Of a stretch of 64,000 nucleotides of DNA, positions 7,332 to 16,173 are shown piece after piece; within the stretch, counting starts at the first letter, position 1, and each line of letters begins with the position of its first letter. The position numbers and the translations under genes were made by a program. Origin of the DNA: JASLBX01 sp035762665 (GTDB taxonomy: Bacteria; Actinomycetota; Actinomycetes; Jiangellales; Jiangellaceae); the NCBI GenBank assembly GCA_035762665.1, contig DASTNZ010000013.1, positions 52,189-116,188 on the forward strand. The letters run 5' to 3'. Below the pieces are notes generated by a model, which had not been told where the DNA came from, did no database searches, and saw only the letters and a list, made by a program, of their open reading frames with translations.

Positions 7332-8980
7332 TGCTTGTCGCGGAAGCGGTCGGCCGGGCGCTCGCCGACCACGGTGTGCGCACCGCCTTTGGCGTGGTCG
7401 GATCCGGCAATTTCCACGCCACCAACGCGCTCGTCGCAGCCGGGGTTCGGTTCGTCGCGGCGGCGCACGAGGGCGGCGCCGCCACCATGGCCGACGCGTA
7501 CGCCCGGACGGCGCGCGAACCGACAGTCCTGTCGGTCCACCAGGGACCGGGCGTGACAAATGCGCTGACCGGCATCACCGAGGCTGCCAAGAGCCGCACC
7601 CCGTTGCTCATGCTGGCCCCTGAGGCGACGGCGGTGCGATCCAACTTCTTCATCGACCTGGCCCGGTGCGCGGCTTCGGTAGGTGCCGGGTTCTACCGGG
7701 TTCGCGCGGAGCGGGTGTACGAAGACGTGGCCGAGGCCTACCGTGCGGCGACCCAAGGAGTGGGCGGGACGGTGGTGCTGGGTCTGCCGCTGGACGTGCA
7801 GGCCGCCCCGGCCCCGGAGTACCCGGCCATTGGCACGTCTGGGTCGCCGTCACTAGAGCCGCCGGTCCCGCCACCGGACCAGGTGCGTGAGCTGGCGGAC
7901 CTGTTGCGTCGCAGTAGCCGGCCGATGTTCATTGCCGGTAGGGGCGCGACGAGGTCGCCTGATCGGACTCGCGCGGCGCTCACCGAACTGGCCGGTCGGT
8001 GCGGCGCCCTGCTGGCGGTGTCCGCGGCCGCGAAAGGTCTGTTCGCCGGCGACCCGTGGTACTTGGACGTGTCCGGCGGGTTCGCCTCCCCTCTTGCCGC
8101 CGACCTGATCTCGCGGTCCGACCTGGTGGTGGCGTGGGGAAGCACGCTGAACATGTGGACCACCCGGCACGGGCGCCTGATCGGACCGGAAGCCACCGTG
8201 GTGCAGGTGGATCTGAACGCGGCGGCCTTGGGCGCCAACCGGCCGATCGACCTTGGCGTGCCTGGCGACATCGCGGTGGTGGCTGATGCGGTAACGGCCG
8301 AGCTGGCGGACTGGGAGTCGGCGGGCTGGCGCTCGCCGGAGCTGGCCAGGCGCATCGCCGCGGAGGTGCACTGGCGAGACGTGCCTTATGTGGACGACTC
8401 CGGCGGCGGACGGATCGACCCGCGGACACTGAGTATCGCGCTTGACGACCTGCTCCCGGCCGACCGGACGATAGCGGTGGACTCGGGCAACTTCATGGGC
8501 TACCCGTCGATGTACCTGTCCGTGCCGGATCAGGCTGGGTTCTGCTTCACCCAGGCGTTCCAGTCCATCGGGCTTGGGCTGGCAAGCAGCATCGGGGCGG
8601 CGTTGGCCCGGCCGGACCGGCTTACGGTAGCGGCGCTCGGCGACGGTGGGTTTCTGATGTCCGCAGCCGAGCTCGCCACTGCGGTCCGGCTCGGCCTGGC
8701 AGTACTGGTCGTGGTCTACAACGACGCAGCCTATGGAGCCGAGGTCCACCATTTCGGCCCGGACGGCCATCCACTGGAAACAGTCACCTTCCCGGACACC
8801 GATCTGGCCGCGATCGGCCGCGGCTTCGGCGCAGCCGGCGTGACCGTGCGCTCGGCCGCCGATCTGGCCACGGTGTCCGACTGGCTCGCCGGACAGCGGG
8901 ACACCCCGCTTGTCGTGGATGCCAAGGTCACCTCCGCTAGCGGCGCCTGGTGGCTGGAGGAGGCATTCCGCGGACACTGA
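7331..8980 (+). CDS. Thiamine-diphosphate-dependent decarboxylase/synthase (acetolactate synthase-like)
   Basis: A 549-residue three-domain ThDP enzyme. The N-terminal Pyr domain contains AAHEGGAATMADAYAR, with the Glu that activates the cofactor. The middle domain follows, and the C-terminal PP domain has GDGGFLMSAAELAT followed by VVYNDAAYGAE (the GDG...ND cofactor motif). It resembles acetolactate synthase, benzoylformate decarboxylase and related 2-oxoacid enzymes. The ATG at 7331 overlaps the upstream stop by one base; the longer open frame reaching back to 7172 lies inside the cyclase gene. Coupling with the cyclase suggests a 2-oxoacid arising from amide or lactam hydrolysis. Specificity is unknown. 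Confidence 0.87.
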   Translation: MLVAEAVGRALADHGVRTAFGVVGSGNFHATNALVAAGVRFVAAAHEGGAATMADAYARTAREPTVLSVHQGPGVTNALTGITEAAKSRTPLLMLAPEATAVRSNFFIDLARCAASVGAGFYRVRAERVYEDVAEAYRAATQGVGGTVVLGLPLDVQAAPAPEYPAIGTSGSPSLEPPVPPPDQVRELADLLRRSSRPMFIAGRGATRSPDRTRAALTELAGRCGALLAVSAAAKGLFAGDPWYLDVSGGFASPLAADLISRSDLVVAWGSTLNMWTTRHGRLIGPEATVVQVDLNAAALGANRPIDLGVPGDIAVVADAVTAELADWESAGWRSPELARRIAAEVHWRDVPYVDDSGGGRIDPRTLSIALDDLLPADRTIAVDSGNFMGYPSMYLSVPDQAGFCFTQAFQSIGLGLASSIGAALARPDRLTVAALGDGGFLMSAAELATAVRLGLAVLVVVYNDAAYGAEVHHFGPDGHPLETVTFPDTDLAAIGRGFGAAGVTVRSAADLATVSDWLAGQRDTPLVVDAKVTSASGAWWLEEAFRGH

Positions 8981-9002
8981 GCGTGGGATTACGCTCACGT
9001 GC

Positions 9003-9686
9003 ATGGCGCTCGTCACGTGGCGGTCACTGCACATGGACGCGGTAGATCCGGCAGGCCTCGCCGGGTTCTGGTCAGTTGCACTCGGCCTTGAGCCTGAGCC
9101 GGCCGACGATGGAGGCATCACGCTTCGTCCCGCTGGCGACGATGAGCTGATCCGCATCGATCCGGTCGATGAGGAGAAGACGGTCAAGCACCGCGTGCAC
9201 GTCGACATCGACGTCGGCGACGTTCAGGGTCTGCTTGATATCGGCGCCACGATCGTCCGGCCGCCGACGGAGGAGGACCACTGGTGGGTCATGGCGGACG
9301 TGGCGGGCGGCGAGTTCTGCGCCTTCGTCCGGGACGCTCGCCCACCGCTGCCGGGCAGGCTCTACGAGGTCGTGGTCGATTGTCGAGCCGCGGTACCGCA
9401 AGCCAAGTGGTGGGCAGAGGTGCTGGGCCTGGAGGTGGAGCGCGATCCAGGTGCGGATCACGACGCCGCCCTCAATGGCATCGGCACGCTGCCTTTCGAC
9501 TACCTCTGTTTCACTCATGTGCCAGAACCCAAGTCCGGCAGGAACCGGGTGCGCTGGGACGTTGCATGCGACGACCCGAATTCCTTGCGAGCGCGTGGTG
9601 CTCGAGACCTGGACGAGCCGCGCGGTGCACAATTGGCGCACGGCATGGCCGATCCCGAGGGCAACGAGTTCGGAGTGGTTAGTTAG
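9003..9686 (+). CDS. VOC-superfamily (glyoxalase-like) protein with two modules
   Basis: A 227-residue protein built from two glyoxalase/bleomycin-resistance-like beta-alpha-beta modules. The first starts WRSLHMDAVDPAGLAGFWSVALG and the second VVDCRAAVPQAKWWAEVLG. The closing phrase MADPEGNEFGVV is typical of actinomycete VOC proteins. Many such proteins are uncharacterised dioxygenase- or isomerase-fold members. ATG at 9003 is 22 bases after the preceding gene, so it may be co-transcribed. The TAG stop interlocks with the TAA of the convergent membrane gene (9683-9686). Confidence 0.8.
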   Translation: MALVTWRSLHMDAVDPAGLAGFWSVALGLEPEPADDGGITLRPAGDDELIRIDPVDEEKTVKHRVHVDIDVGDVQGLLDIGATIVRPPTEEDHWWVMADVAGGEFCAFVRDARPPLPGRLYEVVVDCRAAVPQAKWWAEVLGLEVERDPGADHDAALNGIGTLPFDYLCFTHVPEPKSGRNRVRWDVACDDPNSLRARGARDLDEPRGAQLAHGMADPEGNEFGVVS

Positions 9687-10081
9687 GTCGCGATGACCCC
9701 TACGGCGACCCAGATCAGCGCAACGGCTAACAGGACGGCGCCACCGGTGGTGACGGTATTGCCCGGTGACCAGCGGCCAGGCTCTCCGATCGCCATGTGA
9801 ATGAACATGCCACCCGATTGGGCAAGGATTCCGACCAGGAGCAGGAAGCAGATAATCCACTGTTGGCCGGTGCTGATGTCGCTGCGGGCCATGATGTCCA
9901 GCACGACCAGCGCCAAGACCAGGAGCACACCTGCGTGCGCGTGACCGGCCCGAAAGTAGATGCCCTGGAACTGATTCAGTCGGTCGCGGGTGGACAGCCG
10001 GAGCAGCGAGTATCCGCCGAACATCACCGTTGGCAATGAGATCAGGGCAATGACGGTGAACAGCTTGACTGGCATGTCCAT
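9683..10081 (-). CDS. Four-helix membrane protein of unknown function
   Basis: A 132-residue protein with four hydrophobic helices (KLFTVIALISLPTVMFGGYS, GVLLVLALVVLDIM, WIICFLLLVGILAQSGG, and AVLLAVALIWVAVGVIA at the C-terminus). The loop FQGIYFRAGHAHAGV between helices 1 and 2 contains two histidines spaced GHAH; this might bind metal or heme, which is inference only. ATG at 10081 is chosen because GAGGGGC lies about 9 bases upstream. Upstream in-frame sequence is Arg/Cys-rich and unlikely to be translated. I do not recognise the family. Confidence 0.65.
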   Translation of the reverse strand: MDMPVKLFTVIALISLPTVMFGGYSLLRLSTRDRLNQFQGIYFRAGHAHAGVLLVLALVVLDIMARSDISTGQQWIICFLLLVGILAQSGGMFIHMAIGEPGRWSPGNTVTTGGAVLLAVALIWVAVGVIAT

Positions 10082-10348
10082 GTAGACCTGCCCCTCAAAA
10101 CGTCTGTCGACTTGGCCCGGGAAATGGCGAAGCCAACTATGGCAGAAACACCAACCGAGGTCAGCCCTTCGTCGACACCGGATCCGCGACGCGGTGTGTG
10201 CGGCGGTTGTACGGCAGAGGCTCAAGGGCCCACTTGGTGAGGGCTCACGACCCTATCGCAGCCTCTCGCGAGGCCGCCACGATCGTGTCAGGAGGGACCG
10301 ACCCGATCGGGAGGTCTTACGCGCCGCCTCGTGGTAGGAGGTGAAACC

Positions 10349-10717
10349 ATGGAGTGGGATCTGGGATTCCAAGGTGTGGGCTTGCTTGTTGCCATGTCAC
10401 TCGGATTCGGCGTCATCGCTCAGCTGGTGGCGGGACGACGTAGCACACGGTGGCTGTGGTTCATCGCCGCTATCACCTATTTCGTGAGCGGCCTGTTCAT
10501 CAGTGAGGTCTGGTTCGGGTGGGCCACGGAAGAGGAGCTGCAGCCGAACATCGACGGCTTGTCCTTCGACGAGGTGTTGATGATCGGACTGATTCCGGGA
10601 ATCGCGGCCGTTCTCATCACGCGGTACGTGACTCGAAGAAGGCGACACCGCGTGGCAGAGACTAGCTCGAACCGATCGGACACCGAGGAGAGCCGGCCGA
10701 AATCCGGGGCGCTCTGA
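10349..10717 (+). CDS. Small membrane protein, three helices
   Basis: A 122-residue protein. AGGAGGTGAAACC directly precedes ATG 10349, an excellent ribosome site. Hydrophobic segments are at about residues 7-26, 36-55 and 78-95, followed by a very basic and acidic cytoplasmic tail (RRRRHR ... DTEESR). There is no recognised domain. It lies alone in a 750-base stretch, after a 267-base non-coding interval (10082-10348) in which I see no other gene. Confidence 0.6.
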   Translation: MEWDLGFQGVGLLVAMSLGFGVIAQLVAGRRSTRWLWFIAAITYFVSGLFISEVWFGWATEEELQPNIDGLSFDEVLMIGLIPGIAAVLITRYVTRRRRHRVAETSSNRSDTEESRPKSGAL

Positions 10718-10839
10718 TCGAGCAAACTGCAGGCAGAGCGCCGCGGGAATCCACGTCGCCCATGGCCTGGGTGAACCTGACCGAAGGCACCGACGTCCGG
10801 CGTCAGAAGTTGGGCAGCCCGCCCGCGTCGCGGAGGCCG

Positions 10840-11526
10840 TCAGTGAATTCGTCTCCCCGCGGACGCGTGTCCATCCGGGCCCTCGGCTCTCGCCTTGATG
10901 CCACGCATCATCTGGCGAGTCATCACAAAACTCGCAGGGCCGAGTGGCGCGATCAGTAACCGCGAGATCCTGCTCCCGAAGCCGACCCGCTCACGTACGA
11001 GCAGCCGGGTCGTCTCATTCGCCTGCTTCTTGAGGACGAAGGCCCAGGTGAACTCCCAGAAGGCCGGCGATTCGTCTCGCTGTAGCGGACGAGACGTCTT
11101 CAGGTTGGCCGTCTTCACCACGAGGGCTTCGTTGGGCCGCACCTCCATGACGTACCAGCCCCCGCTCCCCTTGCGGTTGCCGTACATCAGTTCTCCGACG
11201 GCGCGTTGTTGCCACTTCGGCACGATCTCGTCCGAGCTACGGATGCCGAGCCCGAAGAGGTTCTCGAGCCAGTCGTAGCTGTAGAAGCCGCCCCGGTCGG
11301 CTCCGATCTGAATGACCCACGGCCAGACGTCTTCGGGAGGGGCCGCGATCGTGATCCCTCGGGTCGCCTGGGATGCCGGTTCGGCGGTGAGCTCGTCACC
11401 GGGCAGCGGTGCGTCCACCTCTTCGTCGGTCGCTCCCCAGCGCTCGTGCCAAGGGCGGAGCAGCTTTCGGTACGTGACGATCGACGCACCGGCCACTGTC
11501 GCGAGTCGTATCCAACGACGCGTCAT
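10840..11526 (-). CDS. SRPBCC-fold protein with N-terminal basic/hydrophobic segment
   Basis: A 228-residue START/SRPBCC-like protein, a helix-grip fold that binds hydrophobic ligands. The core starts RGITIAAPPEDVWPWVIQIG; WVIQIGADRGGFYSYDWLENL is typical of the actinomycete SRPBCC group. The N-terminus (RRWIRLATVAGASIVTYRKL) may be a weak membrane anchor. ATG at 11526 forms an ATGA overlap with the stop of the GMC oxidoreductase and has AGGAGG upstream. It is the last gene of a five-gene operon whose other members suggest lipid or aldehyde chemistry. It may bind or present the hydrophobic substrate; that is inference. Confidence 0.75.
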   Translation of the reverse strand: MTRRWIRLATVAGASIVTYRKLLRPWHERWGATDEEVDAPLPGDELTAEPASQATRGITIAAPPEDVWPWVIQIGADRGGFYSYDWLENLFGLGIRSSDEIVPKWQQRAVGELMYGNRKGSGGWYVMEVRPNEALVVKTANLKTSRPLQRDESPAFWEFTWAFVLKKQANETTRLLVRERVGFGSRISRLLIAPLGPASFVMTRQMMRGIKARAEGPDGHASAGRRIH

Positions 11527-12842
11527 GACGGATAACCTCCTGCGCTTCTCTTGCCCACGACGTTGGCTCGACACAGGGATGCCACACGCTTGGCTATCGC
11601 GATGGTCGTGAGGATCGGTGGTCCGCCGAGCGACCGCGGAAACAGTGAGCCATCGGCGACATACACGTTGTCGGGCAGCCGCTCGTCGTGGAAAGTGCTC
11701 GCGGTTGCCTCGGTCAGTGGGAGCGTGCCTCCTGGGTGGCCCGCGTTGATGGTGCCGCGGAAGACGCTAGCCGGATCCGCGCCCAAACGCATGAGAACCT
11801 CGGTCGCGACGCCGACCCCATCTTCGAGCCTGGCTCGGTCGGTGGCGGTCAGTGACTTCTTGATCCGGCCGCGGGCGGAGACCGATCCGGTGCCTTCGTC
11901 GGTTAGTTTGATCATTACTCCCACGATGTCAGAAAGTGGATGCCGCCACGCGGGATTGAACAGGGCGCTGATCCAATCGAAATACGGCGACAGGATGTAA
12001 TCGGGGCGGTGCACCACGAACGGCATCGCTATCTCGTTGTACTGCCACGCTTCTGGCAGGCGGGCCGCCACGGTGAGGACCGGGTCGACGAACAGGTTCG
12101 GCTCAGATGCGATGCCCGAGCGTTCCAGGATTGCCGGGGTTCCGAACCCCCCAGCCGCGACCACGACGAGGTCCGCCGGGCGGAACCGCGCCCCTAACGG
12201 GCCGCCTACCAACACGCCGGTCGCCCGATCACCCTCGATCACGATCCGGTCCACACGCGCACCGGTGACGAGCTCGGCTCCATGGTTCACCGCCTCGTCC
12301 AGGAACGCCCGGGTGTCCCACTTGATGCCGAACGGGCACCCGAACACGCATCGCCCGCAGTGGCGGCAGTCGTCCGATGTTGCCATCTTCGGTGTCGGAA
12401 ATGGTTCCAGGCCCAGGGCGGCTACGACGTCGAACAGGCGGCGGGTGGTCTCGCGCCAACCACGGTCGTGGCTGGTGGTGATCGGGACCTCGCGGGCGAT
12501 TTCAGCGAACTCCGGGTCCAGGTTTACTCCGATGGTTCGCAGGCCGCCGTCGAGACGCATGCCGTTGCCGGTGGCAATTGTGGTCGTGCCTCCGGTTGCC
12601 GCCGCATTCACCAGCACCATGTCAGGTGTCTTCCGGATCCGGATTGCCGGCATTCCAACCCGGAGCAGGCGTTCGTCGACGAGCAGGCGACTCCGGCGCA
12701 ACCTGTCGATCGTCGTCCAATCAGTGGTCGCCCGGTGGAAGGGCCTGCCTTCCTCGAGGACGATTACCTGGTACGCACCCTGCAACTCCTTGGCGACGGT
12801 TGCGCCCCCGGCGCCGCTCCCCACGACGATCGCAGTCTTCAT
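11523..12842 (-). CDS. GMC-family FAD oxidoreductase with ferredoxin-like cysteine motif
   Basis: A 439-residue GMC-type flavoprotein that oxidises alcohols or related groups. The N-terminal FAD motif is AIVVGSGAGGATVAKEL. The C-terminal GMC_oxred_C domain contains NAGHPGGTLPL (catalytic His region) and VYVADGSLFPRSLGGPP. Residues 159-170 read CRHCGRCVFGCP, a CX2CX2CX3CP pattern like that of a [4Fe-4S] ferredoxin half-site; it is known in long-chain alcohol-oxidase-like GMC proteins but absent from glucose/choline oxidases. ATG at 12842 overlaps the preceding stop (ATGA), and its own stop overlaps the next start. The likely substrate is a long-chain or sterol-like alcohol made or used by this operon; that is inference. 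Confidence 0.85.
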   Translation of the reverse strand: MKTAIVVGSGAGGATVAKELQGAYQVIVLEEGRPFHRATTDWTTIDRLRRSRLLVDERLLRVGMPAIRIRKTPDMVLVNAAATGGTTTIATGNGMRLDGGLRTIGVNLDPEFAEIAREVPITTSHDRGWRETTRRLFDVVAALGLEPFPTPKMATSDDCRHCGRCVFGCPFGIKWDTRAFLDEAVNHGAELVTGARVDRIVIEGDRATGVLVGGPLGARFRPADLVVVAAGGFGTPAILERSGIASEPNLFVDPVLTVAARLPEAWQYNEIAMPFVVHRPDYILSPYFDWISALFNPAWRHPLSDIVGVMIKLTDEGTGSVSARGRIKKSLTATDRARLEDGVGVATEVLMRLGADPASVFRGTINAGHPGGTLPLTEATASTFHDERLPDNVYVADGSLFPRSLGGPPILTTIAIAKRVASLCRANVVGKRSAGGYPS

Positions 12843-13393
12843 GTCGTCGTCACTCCTGTCGGTCGCAATGTCGCCAAGCAGGCAGGGGCACCTTCGGTGA
12901 TGCGCTGACTGAAGGTCAGGCTCTGTCCGCCGGTCAGGCCGGCGAACAGGCCGGCGTCGAGCGCCGACATCACCGCGCAGACCTCCGGTCCGTAGACGAT
13001 CGCGAACGAGCACCGGGCGACCACCACGTCACCAACCGGAGACCCCTGAAGATCGATGTCCAGCGCGCGGTACACCGCGTGGGCCACGATCATCGCGTCG
13101 GCGAGGGTCTTGATGCCGAGCCACCGGCGCAAGCTACGGCCAATGTGATCAGTGATCCGCCACAGCTCACGCCGGGCCGTGTCAAGGTCGCCGCACCCGA
13201 CGAGGAGCAACTCCGCTCGGGCGTCTGAGAACGTCGCGTACGCCCGCAGCAGTTCGTCACCCGACATTCGTCCTCGCGGCGACGGCAGGTGGGCTCCGAA
13301 CGCATCGGCGGTGCGACTCAGTAGCCGGCGCACGACGAGCGGGCGGAGAACCGACGGCGGGATCGCCGCGAAAGCGTGAACTCGCAGCGTCAC
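12839..13393 (-). CDS. Unknown 184-residue protein, possibly ATC-hydrolase-like
   Basis: It starts with GTG at 13393 (GTGA overlap with the upstream stop) and ends in an ATGA overlap with the GMC gene. The protein is mostly helical in its N-terminal 110 residues. The C-terminal half has CSFAIVYGPEVCAVMSALDAG and a GAPACLATL ending, with three cysteines at spaced positions. This recalls, weakly, the L-2-amino-thiazoline-4-carboxylate hydrolase-like family, in which conserved cysteines sit near the C-terminus. I would not call a function. Its strict coupling on both sides shows it is an integral part of the operon. Confidence 0.65.
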   Translation of the reverse strand: MTLRVHAFAAIPPSVLRPLVVRRLLSRTADAFGAHLPSPRGRMSGDELLRAYATFSDARAELLLVGCGDLDTARRELWRITDHIGRSLRRWLGIKTLADAMIVAHAVYRALDIDLQGSPVGDVVVARCSFAIVYGPEVCAVMSALDAGLFAGLTGGQSLTFSQRITEGAPACLATLRPTGVTTT

Positions 13394-16173
13394 GGCTGAG
13401 CCACCTTCGTCCGTGCTGGCGCCTCACCTGCCGCGTAGAGGCTTGCGATCGTCGAGCCGTAACGCTCCGCGATTCTCGCCCGCTTCAGCTTGAGGTTCGG
13501 TGTGAGTTCGCCGCCTGCGACCGAAAGGTCGTACTCATGGATGGCCCATCGCCGCACCCGCTCGGGGCGGGACAACTCGAGGTTCACTCGCTCGATCGCG
13601 GCGTCGATCGCCGAGACACGTTCCGGAGTGAGCGCACCGTCCGCCCACACCAGCGCCGTGCAGAACGGGCGACCCTCTCCCACGACCATCGCCTCGGTCA
13701 CGTCGGGAATCGCCCGCAGCATCGACTCCACCTTGGCGGGGTTCAGGTACTTCCCGTACGCCGTCTTGAGCAGCTCCTTCTTGCGGCCGTCGATCACCAG
13801 TGCGCCATCGTCGGTGAGGTGGCCGAGGTCTCCCGTCAGCAACCAGCCGTCCTCAAACGGTTGAACAGTTCCCTCGTCCGCGTACCCAACCATCACCTGT
13901 GGTCCGCGCACCAGGATCTCCCCGTCGTCGGCGATCCGGACGTGAGTCTCGGGGAGGAGTTCGCCGGCGGTCCCGATGCGGTTGTGACCCGAGCGGTTCA
14001 GCGTCACCAGCGGGGCCTCGGTCAGCCCGTAGGCGTCGTAGATCTCGATGCCCAAATCCCGGAATGCCCGGAGCAGCGGCTCACCGACCGGCGCCGACCC
14101 CACCATCAGCTGCGAGCAACGGTCCAGTCCGGCCCGGCGCAGCAGCCGCCGTCGGACGAAGGGACGCAGCAGGCGCTTTCGCACGCCCTCGGGCATGGCC
14201 AGGAATCGCTGGCCGGTTCGCGAGGACCGGGCCACGTCCAGGAATTTCTCATAAATGCGAGGCACGGCGAAGAACACCATCGGACGCACGGCCCGGAGTG
14301 CGCGTGGCAGGTTCGCGAAGTTTTCCAGGAAGGCGATCTCTACGGGGACCGGCATGTAGTAGGGGGAGTAGGTGCCTAGAATGCCCTCTACCACGTGATT
14401 CATGGGCAGGAACGACAAGTACGAGCCGGGGCGGGAACGCGTGGCCCAGGGAACCAGGCTGGCCATGGTCTCTGCCATCCACCGCAGCTGCCGGTGTGTG
14501 AACGCCACTCCCTTCGGCGGGCCTGTGGTGCCCGACGTGTACCGGAGCGTGGCGACGGCGTCGAACGAGACCGGAGACCTTGGGACCGGGGGAGCACCAC
14601 GTCCTCGCCGCAGAAACGCATCCCAGCCCTCGACGGGCCCTGCGATCCCGTCGGACGAGCGGGCGAATGAGACACACCGGAGCCCGGAGGCCACCGGCCC
14701 GAGGCGTTTGGTGATGTCGGTGGATCCCGCGAACAGCAACTCGGCACCGCTGGCGCGCACGATGTGCTCGATGTCCTCGTTCGGGCTGGTCGGGTACATC
14801 GGGACGCTGACTGCACCCACCAGGCCGATCGCGAGATCGACGGTCAAGTACCTCGTGCTGTTCGGCCCTATCATCGCGATCCTGGCCCCGGGGTTGATGC
14901 CCATCGAGCGGAGCGCCGCCGCGGCCGCGAGGACGTCATCCCGGAGCTCCGGGCCGGAACGTGCCTCGATGCGGTCGCCGAGCACGTCCAGGTACCGCAC
15001 GGCGAGTGACCGGCTCCCGAGTCGGAACAGGGCCTGTTCGTGCACCGTGCGGTCGGAGCGGTGCAGGAATCCGCGATTCACGGCGTGCTCGAGCAGCACC
15101 GGCATGTAACTGCGCCACGGCAGCGCGTACGGCCCCAACATCCGCTCGCTGTTGTCGCGCCGGAACCGGCGTGTTTCGCGCAGGTAGGGGCGGAGCGCTG
15201 CAACCCCGGAACCCGATCGAGGGTGGCCGCGCCGCTCGAGTTCGGTCGCGGCGGCCGCGGTCCGGCGCAGCCGAGGGACGGGCACGAACACGACTTGCGG
15301 CAGGCGGACTCCAAGCCGCTCGCACGCCCAGGTGCGGACGAAACGCATCAGCTCCACCGCGGTGGGAAGCTCGGCTGTCGGTGCCGCGAGGTGGAACGTC
15401 AGTCCCGCTGCCGCCGGCTCGAACGTCAGGTGCACGATGGCCTCAGCGACATGGTCGACGGGGACGATGTTCACGCGTTGGCGACGGCTCGTAGGGGCTA
15501 CGCGGACTTGACCGGTCAAGTAGCGGCGCAGCGGCACGTAGAAGGTGTTGAACGTCCGGACTTCGCCGGTTCGCGAATCGCCAACGATCATCGCCGGTCG
15601 GAACACCGAGATAGGCAGCTGGTCCATCGCCGCACGGACCAGGCGCTCGCCCTCGAACTTCGTCAGCTCGTAGGCGTTCTCAAAGCCGAACCGGTCGTCG
15701 AGCGCTTCTTCAGCGGCTTCACCGGTCCGGCCACCGGCTACGTACGCGGTAGAGACGTGTGACAGGTGGGCGAGCCCATGGTCGGCATGACATGCTCGCG
15801 CGAACGCCAGGATGTTGGCGACACCCTCGACGTTCGTGGGCCGGAGGTCGTCCGGCGCGGTATCGATCCGTAGGTCCGCCGCAGCATGGATGATGTGGGT
15901 GACGCGGCTGATCAGGTCGTCGCGGACGTGCGGATCGAGCCCAAGGCCCGCGCGGCGCACGTCACCCGCAACGACCTCCACTAGTCCAGCAGCGAGTGCC
16001 TGCTCCAGATCTGGTGCGTACGACCACGCGCGCTCGGCGGTCAGCCTGGCCTCTTGGTCGTCGGACGCCAGCACGAGCGCGACGATTCGTACCTCCGATC
16101 GCCGCAGTAGCGTGCGCGCTACCTCCGTCCCGAGGAATCCAGTGCTTCCGGTCAGAAGTGCTACGCCGCCCAT
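13390..16173 (-). CDS. Fused thioester-reductase-type SDR and acyl-adenylating enzyme
   Basis: A 927-residue fusion. Residues 1-360 form a NAD(P)-binding 'male sterility'/thioester reductase domain, with GSTGFLGTEVARTLL, HIIHAAADLRID, STAYVAGG and the YELTK catalytic pair. From about residue 420 onward is a long-chain acyl-CoA synthetase-like AMP-binding domain (YTSGTTGPPKGVAFTH near 543, then YGLTEAP, LLTGDLG, and KTAYGKYLNPAKVE). No carrier-protein domain lies between them, and the order is reductase then ligase, opposite to carboxylic acid reductases (A-T-R). ATG at 16173 has GGAGG 8 bases upstream and lies within the previous gene (13-bp overlap). It may activate a fatty acid and reduce it or an acyl-CoA to aldehyde/alcohol; that is inference. 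Confidence 0.85.
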   Translation of the reverse strand: MGGVALLTGSTGFLGTEVARTLLRRSEVRIVALVLASDDQEARLTAERAWSYAPDLEQALAAGLVEVVAGDVRRAGLGLDPHVRDDLISRVTHIIHAAADLRIDTAPDDLRPTNVEGVANILAFARACHADHGLAHLSHVSTAYVAGGRTGEAAEEALDDRFGFENAYELTKFEGERLVRAAMDQLPISVFRPAMIVGDSRTGEVRTFNTFYVPLRRYLTGQVRVAPTSRRQRVNIVPVDHVAEAIVHLTFEPAAAGLTFHLAAPTAELPTAVELMRFVRTWACERLGVRLPQVVFVPVPRLRRTAAAATELERRGHPRSGSGVAALRPYLRETRRFRRDNSERMLGPYALPWRSYMPVLLEHAVNRGFLHRSDRTVHEQALFRLGSRSLAVRYLDVLGDRIEARSGPELRDDVLAAAAALRSMGINPGARIAMIGPNSTRYLTVDLAIGLVGAVSVPMYPTSPNEDIEHIVRASGAELLFAGSTDITKRLGPVASGLRCVSFARSSDGIAGPVEGWDAFLRRGRGAPPVPRSPVSFDAVATLRYTSGTTGPPKGVAFTHRQLRWMAETMASLVPWATRSRPGSYLSFLPMNHVVEGILGTYSPYYMPVPVEIAFLENFANLPRALRAVRPMVFFAVPRIYEKFLDVARSSRTGQRFLAMPEGVRKRLLRPFVRRRLLRRAGLDRCSQLMVGSAPVGEPLLRAFRDLGIEIYDAYGLTEAPLVTLNRSGHNRIGTAGELLPETHVRIADDGEILVRGPQVMVGYADEGTVQPFEDGWLLTGDLGHLTDDGALVIDGRKKELLKTAYGKYLNPAKVESMLRAIPDVTEAMVVGEGRPFCTALVWADGALTPERVSAIDAAIERVNLELSRPERVRRWAIHEYDLSVAGGELTPNLKLKRARIAERYGSTIASLYAAGEAPARTKVAQP

